Assembly: GCF_039729145.1 (NCBI RefSeq)
Contig: NZ_CP155793.1
Coordinates: forward strand, 1,488,001 to 1,552,000
DNA length: 64,000 nucleotides
Origin: Microbacterium sp. SY138
GTDB lineage: Bacteria > Actinomycetota > Actinomycetes > Actinomycetales > Microbacteriaceae
Direction of reading: 5' to 3'
This document shows positions 57,476 through 64,000 of the stretch, piece by piece (the stretch's first letter is position 1; each line of letters opens with the position of its first letter). Made by a program: the position numbers and the translations under genes. The notes below the pieces were generated by a model that did no database searches, was not told the origin of the DNA, and saw only the letters and a program-made list of their open reading frames with translations.

Positions 57476-58393
57476 TCAGGAACCGTCCTCGCTCAGGCGC
57501 GTCATCACTCCGCGCAGCGCTTCCACCACCACGCGGACCGATCGACGACGCAGGGTCTCCGGGCGGGCGAGCAGATCGATCATCCGGTGCGTGCTCACCC
57601 CCTCGAGCGGGATCCGCACGATCTCGCGATCATCGACGCTCCGTGAGGTGAAGCGCGGCAGCATTCCGATCACCCCACCTGCCGCCACGACCGCCGACAC
57701 CGCGCCGTAGTCGTTGATGCGGTGCTGGATGTCGACAGGGTGGTGGGCGACGGCCGACACCGCACGAAGGACATCGTCGGGGGAGTAGCCGATGCGACTG
57801 GTGACCCATCTCTGTCCTGCGACGTCGGCCGGAGTGAGGCTGGCGCGGCCGGCGAGAGGGTGGGAGATCGAGACGGCGACATCGAGGGGCTCACGTATGA
57901 GGGTGAGACTGCGCACGCCTTGCGTGGGCCAGGGGTCGGAGTGCTCCATGCGGTGCGCGAGCACGAGGTCGTAGCGGGCGGTGAGCGCGGGGAACTCGCT
58001 CTGCGCGACATCCTCGTCGGTGAGCTGGACCGTCGGCGCATCCTCTGCGGACGCCAGTACCCGCACCAGCGCGCCGAACAGGGCCTGCCCGACGCTGTGG
58101 AATCCGCTGATGCTCACGACTCCCGTCGCGGCTCCCTCGAACTCGTCGAGGGCATGCCGTGCTGCGGCCATCGCGTCGATCGCCTCGGCGCCGGCCGTCG
58201 CCAGCACTTCACCGGCGGGCGTAAGGGCGAGGGTCCGGCCGATCCGGCGTGTCAGCGGTGTCGGAACACCCCTCTGCAGGGCTGCGAGTTGCTGGGACAC
58301 CGCAGACGGAGTGACTCTGAGCGCGTCGGCCACGGCGGTCACGCTGCCGAGGGCGCCGAGCTCCCTCAGGATCTGCAGTTGATGGAGTTCCAC
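57476..58393 (-). CDS. LysR family transcriptional regulator
   Basis: A 305-residue LysR-type regulator. The winged-helix N-terminus is ELHQLQILRELGALGSVTAV followed by ADALRVTPSAVSQQLAAL; the C-terminal part is the two-lobed effector domain. It is divergent from tdh-kbl, so threonine catabolism is the probable target and a metabolite of that pathway the probable effector. I choose the GTG at 58393, 6 nt after TACACT; a GTG at 58399 two codons upstream is possible. A palindrome overlaps its -10. Confidence 0.87.
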   Translation of the reverse strand: MELHQLQILRELGALGSVTAVADALRVTPSAVSQQLAALQRGVPTPLTRRIGRTLALTPAGEVLATAGAEAIDAMAAARHALDEFEGAATGVVSISGFHSVGQALFGALVRVLASAEDAPTVQLTDEDVAQSEFPALTARYDLVLAHRMEHSDPWPTQGVRSLTLIREPLDVAVSISHPLAGRASLTPADVAGQRWVTSRIGYSPDDVLRAVSAVAHHPVDIQHRINDYGAVSAVVAAGGVIGMLPRFTSRSVDDREIVRIPLEGVSTHRMIDLLARPETLRRRSVRVVVEALRGVMTRLSEDGS

Positions 58394-58399
58394 GACCAC

Positions 58400-58405
58400 A
58401 GTGTA
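58400..58405 (-). promoter_or_regulatory. -10 element (TACACT) of the lysR gene, leaderless type
   Basis: On the minus strand TACACT ends 6 nt before the GTG at 58393 and overlaps the inverted repeat at 58402-58417. Confidence 0.5.
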
Positions 58406-58417
58406 GCTCTCGCTACA
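58402..58417. promoter_or_regulatory. Inverted repeat TGTAGC-N4-GCTACA, probable LysR site
   Basis: Perfect 6-bp arms spaced by 4 bp in the lysR/tdh divergent region, covering the lysR -10. A second, weaker inverted repeat (TGATC-GA-GATCA, 58465-58476) touches the tdh start. Confidence 0.5.
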
Positions 58418-58475
58418 TCGACGGTGCAGACGATGCCGATTGTTCTACAACGTCAGGTGCGGTGTGATCGAGATC

Positions 58476-59519
58476 ATGAAGGCACTGTTCAAAGCCGCAG
58501 CCGGTGCGGGACTCGAGCTCGTCGAGCGCCCCGACCCGACCGCCGGAACTGACGACGTCGTCATCCGCGTGCTGCGCACGGGGATCTGCGGCACCGATCT
58601 GCACATCCTCCGCTGGGACGAATGGGCGGCGTCCGCGATCGCCGCACCGCTGATCCCCGGTCACGAGTTCTACGGGGAGGTCGTGGAGGTCGGCCCTGGC
58701 GTGCGCGACATCGCCGTCGGCGATCGGGTCTCCGGCGAAGGACACATCGTCTGCGGCACCTGTCGCAACTGTCGAGCGGGTCGCCGCCAGATGTGCATCC
58801 GCACGATCGGTCTCGGTCTGCAGCGCGACGGCGCCTTCGCGGAGTACCTCGTGCTGCCCGCGGCGAACGTCTGGGTCCATCACTCGGAAGTGACCCCCGA
58901 GCTGGGGGCCATCTTCGATCCCCTGGGCAATGCCGTGCACACAGCGCTCACCTACCCACTCGTCGGAGAGGACGTGCTCGTCACCGGCTGCGGACCCATC
59001 GGGCTGATGGCGATCGCCGTCGCCCGGCATGCGGGAGCACGGTTCATCACGGCGACGGACGTCAGCGCGCCGCGTCTGGAGATGGCCCGCCGGATGGGCG
59101 CCGACGAGGTCGTCGACGTCTCGGTCCGCGACATCCGCGAAGCGCAACAGGCGCTCGGCATGCGGGAGGGCTTCGACATCGGATTCGAGATGAGCGGTGC
59201 GCCGTCGGCCCTCCCCGCCATGATCGACAACATGAACCACGGCGGTCGCATCGCGATGCTGGGTCTGCCGAGCGCGGGATTCGGCATCGACTGGGGCAAG
59301 CTCGTCACCCACATGCTCACGATCAAGGGCATCTACGGGCGCGAGATGTTCGAGACGTGGAACGCGATGGGAGCGATGCTGCAGACCAGCGCCTCCCTGC
59401 GGGACGCCATCGGCCGCGTGATCGCGGAGGTGGTCCCCGCTCGCGACTGGGAACACGGATTCGCCGCGGCCGAGTCGGCGGGAACAGGCAAGATCATCCT
59501 CGACTGGACGGAGCTGTGA
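58476..59519 (+). CDS. tdh: L-threonine 3-dehydrogenase
   Basis: Zinc-dependent medium-chain dehydrogenase oxidising L-threonine to 2-amino-3-ketobutyrate with NAD. The 347-residue protein has catalytic-zinc ligands in GICGTDLHI and GHEF, structural-zinc Cys in CGTCRNC and MC, Rossmann GCGPIGLM and the C-terminal threonine-dehydrogenase features ([10 protein letters not shown]). The kbl gene overlaps its stop (TGATG), which strongly supports Tdh over other alcohol dehydrogenases. I start at the ATG at 58476 ([12 protein letters not shown]); the opening 12 codons upstream is not family-like. Confidence 0.95.
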   Translation: MKALFKAAAGAGLELVERPDPTAGTDDVVIRVLRTGICGTDLHILRWDEWAASAIAAPLIPGHEFYGEVVEVGPGVRDIAVGDRVSGEGHIVCGTCRNCRAGRRQMCIRTIGLGLQRDGAFAEYLVLPAANVWVHHSEVTPELGAIFDPLGNAVHTALTYPLVGEDVLVTGCGPIGLMAIAVARHAGARFITATDVSAPRLEMARRMGADEVVDVSVRDIREAQQALGMREGFDIGFEMSGAPSALPAMIDNMNHGGRIAMLGLPSAGFGIDWGKLVTHMLTIKGIYGREMFETWNAMGAMLQTSASLRDAIGRVIAEVVPARDWEHGFAAAESAGTGKIILDWTEL

Positions 59520-60697
59520 TGTACGGGACTTTTCAGAAGCATGTGTCGGATGAGCTGGCGGGCATCGAGGAGGCCGGGCTCACCAAGCATGAGCGCGGCA
59601 TCCGCGGCCCCCAGAACGCGGAGATCACCGCCGACGGCGCAGAGGTGCTGAACTTCTGCGCCAACAACTACCTCGGGCTCGCCGACGACCCGCGCATCCT
59701 CGACGCGGCGACGACGGCCTTGCAGGAATGGGGCTATGGGCTTGCGAGCGTGCGCTTCATCTGCGGCACCCAGGAGCAGCACCTCGAGCTGGAGCGTCGG
59801 CTCGCCGACTTCCTCGGCACGGACGAAGCCATCCTGTACTCGTCATGCTTCGACGCGAATGGCGGCGTGTTCGAGACGCTCTTCTCCGCCGAGGACGCCA
59901 TCATCTCGGACGAGCTGAACCATGCGTCGATCATCGACGGGATCCGGCTCTCGAAGGCGCAGAGGCTTCGCTATCGAAACCGCGACATGAGCGATCTCGA
60001 AGAGCAGCTGAAGGCGGCGGAAAAGGCCCGGTTCCGGGTGATCGTGACGGACGGCGTGTTCTCGATGGATGGGTACATCGCGCCGCTCGCCGAGATCTGC
60101 GACTTGGCCGAGCGCTATGACGCACTGGTCTTCGTCGACGACTCGCATGCCGTCGGCTTCGTGGGGGAGAACGGTCGGGGGACGCCGGAGCTGTGCGGGG
60201 TCGCCGATCGCGTCGACATCTACACCGGGACGTTCGGCAAGGCGCTGGGCGGTGCATCGGGCGGGTACGTCGCCTCGCACGCCGAGATCGTGGCCCTGCT
60301 GCGTCAGCGCTCTCGTCCCTATCTGTTCTCGAACACACTCGCTCCCGCGATCGTGGCCGGAACCCTGACCGCCCTCGATCTCGTCGAGGGGTCCGCCGAC
60401 CTTCGTGCGCGTCTGCGCCGCAATGCCTCCCTGTTCCGCGAGCGCATGACCGCCGAGGGATTCGACCTGCTCCCCGGGGAGCACCCCATCGTGCCCGTCA
60501 TGTTCGGCGATGCGGCGAAGACGGCGAGGATCGCCAGGGAGATGCAGGAGCGCGGCGTGTACGTGACCGCATTCAGCTTCCCCGTCGTGCCGCGCGGGCT
60601 GGCGCGGATCCGCGTGCAGCTGTCGGCGGCTCACACACCCGAGCAGGTCGAGCGCTGCGTGGAGGCCTTCGTCGCCGCACGCGCTGTCGTCGACTGA
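59519..60697 (+). CDS. kbl: Glycine C-acetyltransferase (2-amino-3-ketobutyrate CoA ligase)
   Basis: PLP enzyme that converts 2-amino-3-ketobutyrate and CoA into glycine and acetyl-CoA, completing threonine degradation with Tdh. The 392-residue protein has [15 protein letters not shown] near residue 43, [12 protein letters not shown], and the PLP Lys in [13 protein letters not shown]. The ATG at 59519 overlaps the tdh stop. The stop codon lies in the first unit of a 12-bp tandem repeat. Confidence 0.96.
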   Translation: MYGTFQKHVSDELAGIEEAGLTKHERGIRGPQNAEITADGAEVLNFCANNYLGLADDPRILDAATTALQEWGYGLASVRFICGTQEQHLELERRLADFLGTDEAILYSSCFDANGGVFETLFSAEDAIISDELNHASIIDGIRLSKAQRLRYRNRDMSDLEEQLKAAEKARFRVIVTDGVFSMDGYIAPLAEICDLAERYDALVFVDDSHAVGFVGENGRGTPELCGVADRVDIYTGTFGKALGGASGGYVASHAEIVALLRQRSRPYLFSNTLAPAIVAGTLTALDLVEGSADLRARLRRNASLFRERMTAEGFDLLPGEHPIVPVMFGDAAKTARIAREMQERGVYVTAFSFPVVPRGLARIRVQLSAAHTPEQVERCVEAFVAARAVVD

Positions 60698-60753
60698 CCC
60701 TGCAACTGACCCTGCAACTGACCCTGCGACGGGCCCTGCACCTGACCCTGCGA
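60694..60753. repeat. Tandem repeat, five copies of a 12-bp unit at the kbl stop codon
   Basis: Copies at 60694-60705, 60706-60717, 60718-60729, 60730-60741 (degenerate) and 60742-60753, consensus CTGACCCTGCAA. The first copy carries the kbl TGA stop. As the unit is a multiple of 3, most copies repeat an in-frame TGA. Confidence 0.93.
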
Positions 60754-60768
60754 CAGAACCGGGGCTAG

Positions 60769-60815
60769 TTGCAAAGAAACCCTTGCAAAGAAATATTTGC
60801 AAGGGTATCTTTGCA
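60769..60815. promoter_or_regulatory. Probable operator cluster of the ArsR-type gene (TTGCAAA boxes)
   Basis: Two direct repeats TTGCAAAGAAA (60769-60779 and 60783-60793) and an inverted repeat CCTTGCAAA-N6-TTTGCAAGG (60781-60789 and 60796-60804), then CTTTGCA at 60809-60815. The boxes cover the promoter of the ArsR-type gene and run up to its start codon. This A/T-rich patch is unlike the surrounding DNA. Confidence 0.7.
60806..60811 (+). promoter_or_regulatory. -10 element (TATCTT) of the ArsR-type gene, leaderless type
   Basis: TATCTT ends 7 nt before the ATG at 60819 and lies among the TTGCAAA boxes. Confidence 0.5.
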
Positions 60816-60818
60816 TGC

Positions 60819-61442
60819 ATGACGAACGAGACGCAGGTCAGGACTCTCGATGCCAGCGCCCTGAAGGCGCTGGCGCACCCGCTCCGGGTGAAGATCTTCG
60901 ACATCCTCGCCGCGCGCGGTCCGCAGACCGCCAGTTCGCTCGCTGCACTCGTAGGGGAGACATCGGGGTCGACCAGCTATCACCTCCGCGCGTTGGCTGC
61001 TCACGATCTCATCCGCGAAGTCGAGGGGCGAGGCACGGCGCGCGAGCGGTGGTGGGAACGGCCCAAGGGGCGCATCGACGTGCCCGGTCCTGACGAGATG
61101 ACTTCGCCGTCGAATCGGGCGGCTGCCCAGATCGTGACGTCGGAGTTCTTCCGTCTGCGGCACGAGACCCTGATGTCGTACCTCAACCGACCCCAGTCCG
61201 AGGTCCCGGAGGCGTGGCGCGATGTGGGGATCACCATCACCACGCACCTCGATATGACGCCGGAGCAGGCCATGTCGCTCCGCGAGGAGCTCGAGACCAT
61301 CGTCGAGAGGGCCATCGAGCGCTACCGGGGCCAGACCGGACCCGATGTGCGACGCGTCTCGCTCCGCACCGAACTCTTCGACCTGCCGACGCCGCAGCAC
61401 GCGACGCACGGATCCGGCGACGACATCCTGGAGGAATCATGA
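60819..61442 (+). CDS. ArsR-type helix-turn-helix transcriptional regulator
   Basis: A 207-residue regulator with an N-terminal ArsR-like winged helix (ALKALAHPLRVKIFDILAAR, then TASSLAALVGETSGSTSYHL, then RALAAHDLI, about residues 10-65) and a wing GRGTARERWWER. The C-terminal domain of about 120 residues has no metal-binding Cys and no recognised effector site. It probably binds the TTGCAAA repeats upstream and represses itself. I start at the ATG at 60819. It overlaps a 72-residue gene by ATGA. Confidence 0.85.
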   Translation: MTNETQVRTLDASALKALAHPLRVKIFDILAARGPQTASSLAALVGETSGSTSYHLRALAAHDLIREVEGRGTARERWWERPKGRIDVPGPDEMTSPSNRAAAQIVTSEFFRLRHETLMSYLNRPQSEVPEAWRDVGITITTHLDMTPEQAMSLREELETIVERAIERYRGQTGPDVRRVSLRTELFDLPTPQHATHGSGDDILEES

Positions 61443-61657
61443 CCAGCGCGACGCTTCACCTGGTGGCTCCGACGCAGACCGAACGCGGGCTGCTGCGACT
61501 CGCCGACCATCTCACCGCGTACGTCGAGCACCGCATCTCCCGACGTGCCGAGCGACGTGAGATCGCCCTCGACCTGCTGCGCGAGCAGCAGACCCGCAGG
61601 CAGGATCCGCGCGCAGTCGATCACGCACTCGCACAGCTCGGCCTGACGCGGCGCTGA
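61439..61657 (+). CDS. Small basic protein coupled to the ArsR-type regulator
   Basis: A 72-residue, Arg-rich, mostly helical protein (YVEHRISRRAERREIALDLL, EQQTRRQDPRAVDHALAQLG) with no family I recognise and no membrane segment. The ATG overlaps the regulator stop, so the two are cotranslated. It may be a partner or anti-regulator; the function is unknown. Convergent with the valS-side genes; a palindrome GTCCCGGCCGGGAC (61669-61682) lies in between. Confidence 0.65.
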   Translation: MTSATLHLVAPTQTERGLLRLADHLTAYVEHRISRRAERREIALDLLREQQTRRQDPRAVDHALAQLGLTRR

Positions 61658-61682
61658 GGCGTAGCGCGGTCCCGGCCGGGAC

Positions 61683-61898
61683 TCAGTCCTGGAAGGGACG
61701 GACGACGATCTCGCCGGTCGCGGTCTGGAAGACCTCCCAGCCCGCGTCGAGCTCCGCGATCGCGCGCCCCTCCAGCCACGTGAGCGTCCAGTGGCCCGTG
61801 AGGCCCCGGGACTCGACCTCGGCGATCGCCGGCCGGAGGGATGCCGGGACGGAGGCCGGAGCCTCGGACCCGGTCGCCCAGCGCGTGCCCAGCTGCAT
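61683..61898 (-). CDS. Small conserved-looking protein coupled to valS
   Basis: A 71-residue protein of unknown family: LRPAIAEVESRGLTGHWTLT, then WLEGRAIAELDAGWEVFQTA. Three Trp and a balanced composition suggest a real folded domain. Its ATG overlaps the valS stop in a TGATG junction, so translation is coupled to valS. No signal peptide or membrane segment. Confidence 0.68.
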   Translation of the reverse strand: MQLGTRWATGSEAPASVPASLRPAIAEVESRGLTGHWTLTWLEGRAIAELDAGWEVFQTATGEIVVRPFQD

Positions 61899-64000
61899 CA
61901 GGAGGCCTCGACCGGGGCGAGCTCGATCGCGGTGACCGCGAACGCCTCGGCCTCGGTGAACTCGAGCTCGGCGATGCGGCCGACGGCGCGGAGGTCATCG
62001 GCTGCGGCACGGAGGGCATCGAGCTTCGCTGCGGGGGCGGCGATCGCCGCACGTGAGACCGGAGTCTTCTGCGAGGCCTTCGCCTCGGTCTTCGCGCGAC
62101 GGATGCCGATCAGCGCCTCGCTGGCCGCGGCGAGCACGGCCGGGTCACCGTCGATACCGAGAGGCGTCGGCCACGCGGCGGTGTGCACGGACCCTTCCTC
62201 GAACCAGGACCACGACTCCTCTGCCGCGAAGGACAGCACGGGAGCCAGCAGGCGCAGCAGCGTCGACAGGGCCAGACGCAGCGAGAGCGCCGCGGATGCC
62301 TGCCCCACATCGGCCTGGTTGTAGGCGCGTTCCTTCACGAGCTCGAGGTAGTCGTCGCAGAACGTCCAGAAGAAGGCCTCGGTGAGCTCCAGAGCACGAG
62401 CGGCGTCATACCGCTCGAATGCCTTGGTCGCCTCGACCACGACGCCGTCGAGGGCTGTCAGCATCGACGCATCGAGGGCGTGCGTGACCTGTGCGCCGTC
62501 GGGCACGGGGAACGACAGCACGAACTTGGCGGCGTTGAGCACCTTGATGGCCAGACGACGGCCGATCTTGACCTGCGTGGGGTTCTGCGGGTCGAATGCC
62601 GCGTCCATACCGAGGCGGCTCGATGCGGCCCAGTAACGCACCGCGTCCGAGCCGTGGGCGTCGAGCACGTCGGCCGGGGTGACCACGTTGCCCTTCGACT
62701 TCGACATCTTCTTGCGGTCGGGGTCGACGATGAAGCCCGAGATCGCGGCGTTGCGCCACGGCGTCCTGTCGTCTTCGAGCGTCGAACGCAGCATGGTGGA
62801 GAACAGCCAGGTGCGGATGATGTCCTGGCCCTGCGGGCGCAGGTCGAACGGAGCGGTGAGCTGCCACAGCTCCTCATCACGTTGCCAGCCGCCCGCGAGC
62901 TGCGGTGTGAGGGACGAGGTCGCCCAGGTGTCGAGGATGTCGGCCTCCGCGTCGAAGCCACCCGGCACGCCGCGCTGGTCCACGGTGTACCCGGCGGGCA
63001 CGTCGGTGGTCGGATCGATCGGGAGCGACGCCGCATCCGGGGTGAGCACGCGGTCATAATCGCGCTCGCCGTTCTCGTCGAGGGCGTACCAGAGGGGGAT
63101 CGGCACACCGAAGAAGCGCTGACGCGACACGAGCCAGTCGCCCGTGAGACCGCCCACCCAGTTCTCGTAGCGCACGCGCATGAATTCGGGGTGCCAGGAG
63201 AGTTCCTCGCCGTGGGCGATGAGCTTGTCGCGCAGTTCGCCGTCGCGGGCACCGTTGCGGATGTACCACTGGCGCGTGGAGACGATCTCGAGCGGACGGT
63301 CTCCCTTCTCGAAGAACTTCACGGCGTGGTTGAAGGGCTTGCCGACCGCGGTCATGTCGCCGGTCGCCTGCAGCTTCTCGACGATGGCCTTGCGCGCACT
63401 GAAGACGGTCTTGCCCGCGATCTCCTCGGCGTACCAGGTCGCGGCCTCGGGATTCTCGACGGACGCCGGAGCCTCGGGCAGGAATCGCCCGTCCAGACCG
63501 ATCGTGGTCATGTTCGGCAGGGACTCGTTCTCGGTGGTGCGCAGCTCGCGCCACCAGATGATGTCGGTCACATCACCGAAGGTGCAGACCATCGCCGCTC
63601 CGGTGCCCTTGTCGGGCTGGGCGAGGTGGTGGCCGTGGATCTCGATCTCAGCGCCGAAGAAGGGGGTCTTCACCTTGGTGCCGATGAGGTGCTTGTGCGG
63701 CCCCTCCGGATGCGTCACGATCGCGATGCACGCGGGGAGCAGCTCCGGGCGGGTGGTGTCGATCGCGATCGATCCCGAGCCGTCCGCGAACGGGAACTCG
63801 ATCGTGTGATAGGACGCCTGCTGGTCGCGGTCCTCGAGCTCGGCCTGCGCGATGGCGGAGCGGAAGTCGATGTCCCACAGGGTCGGAGCCAGCGCCTGGT
63901 AGGCCTCGCCGCGCTCGATGTTGCGCAGGAAAGCGAGCTGGCTCTGTCGGATGGTGTCGTCGGAGATGGTGCGGTAGGTCTGCGTCCAGTCCACGCTCAG
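61898..64000 (-). CDS. valS: Valyl-tRNA synthetase, C-terminal part (5' end outside window)
   Basis: Class I synthetase charging tRNA-Val. The frame is open to the window end, giving 700 residues; the HIGH motif and N-terminus lie beyond 64000. Visible are the editing (CP1) domain with the TTRPELLPACIAIVTHP stretch, the catalytic KMSKS loop (KKMSKSKGNVV, near 62700), the anticodon-binding helical domain and the C-terminal arm. The ATG that could start a shorter protein at 63994 is internal. It is followed by a coupled 71-residue gene. Confidence 0.97.
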   Translation of the reverse strand: MSVDWTQTYRTISDDTIRQSQLAFLRNIERGEAYQALAPTLWDIDFRSAIAQAELEDRDQQASYHTIEFPFADGSGSIAIDTTRPELLPACIAIVTHPEGPHKHLIGTKVKTPFFGAEIEIHGHHLAQPDKGTGAAMVCTFGDVTDIIWWRELRTTENESLPNMTTIGLDGRFLPEAPASVENPEAATWYAEEIAGKTVFSARKAIVEKLQATGDMTAVGKPFNHAVKFFEKGDRPLEIVSTRQWYIRNGARDGELRDKLIAHGEELSWHPEFMRVRYENWVGGLTGDWLVSRQRFFGVPIPLWYALDENGERDYDRVLTPDAASLPIDPTTDVPAGYTVDQRGVPGGFDAEADILDTWATSSLTPQLAGGWQRDEELWQLTAPFDLRPQGQDIIRTWLFSTMLRSTLEDDRTPWRNAAISGFIVDPDRKKMSKSKGNVVTPADVLDAHGSDAVRYWAASSRLGMDAAFDPQNPTQVKIGRRLAIKVLNAAKFVLSFPVPDGAQVTHALDASMLTALDGVVVEATKAFERYDAARALELTEAFFWTFCDDYLELVKERAYNQADVGQASAALSLRLALSTLLRLLAPVLSFAAEESWSWFEEGSVHTAAWPTPLGIDGDPAVLAAASEALIGIRRAKTEAKASQKTPVSRAAIAAPAAKLDALRAAADDLRAVGRIAELEFTEAEAFAVTAIELAPVEAS

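Noticed and set aside
60694..60815. Repeats near 60.7-60.8 kb as a CRISPR array
   Set aside because: The units are 12 bp or TTGCAAA boxes with no spacers of constant length and no cas genes nearby.

Overview
The window is GC-rich, densely packed chromosomal DNA from a high-GC Gram-positive actinobacterium, most likely Microbacterium or a close Microbacteriaceae relative. The diagnostic genes are a split cta/qcr module for the bcc-aa3 supercomplex with a diheme QcrC, RbpA, WhiA, a ClpP1/ClpP2 pair and O-acetylhomoserine sulfhydrylase. About 66 protein genes and two tRNAs are recognisable. I see no insertion sequence, phage, plasmid function or CRISPR array. The genus is inferred; the functional calls rest on visible motifs and on gene order.

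Layout. 1-8.7 kb: ctaC(partial)-ctaD-ctaF on +, a small rhodanese/acetyltransferase/Rid group on -, then qcrB-qcrA-qcrC-ctaE on -; together these encode the terminal respiratory chain. 8.8-14.1 kb: trpD, a PHP phosphoesterase, a 5'-3' exonuclease and three secreted or lipid-anchored proteins of unknown function. 14.3-15.8 kb: ribosomal protein S1. 15.9-22.6 kb: a six-gene tight operon with a sulfonate/taurine-type ABC transporter, an acetyl-CoA-synthetase-like enzyme, MetY and a CoA-binding protein. 22.6-36.7 kb: coaE, an MFS carrier, uvrB, a MarR divergon, a MoxR/DUF58 envelope operon, uvrA and uvrC. 36.7-43.3 kb: rapZ, whiA, sodA, gap-pgk-tpiA, secG, rbpA. 43.4-54.9 kb: a membrane-anchored HEXXH protein, tRNA-Gly, tRNA-Pro, trigger factor, a TPR protein, clpP1-clpP2, a SorC-regulated deoC plus paired aldehyde dehydrogenase operon, clpX and a Nudix hydrolase. 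54.9-64 kb: a GyrI-like protein, an M3 peptidase, a LysR/threonine-catabolism divergon (tdh-kbl), an ArsR-type regulator and the 3' part of valS.

Recurring features. At least a dozen genes have a TANNNT -10 hexamer ending exactly 6-7 nt before the start codon, so the transcripts are probably leaderless. Overlapping ATGA/GTGA/TGATG junctions are very common inside operons. Three unrelated short tandem repeats (18, 17 and 12 bp) each straddle a stop codon.

The most interesting system is the deoC operon. A complete aldehyde dehydrogenase that lacks the usual C-terminal oligomerisation tail is followed, with overlap, by a half-length dehydrogenase that has lost the whole catalytic domain but keeps exactly that tail. 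A stretch between the acetyltransferase and rhodanese genes also looks like an unannotated small coding sequence with no normal start codon.
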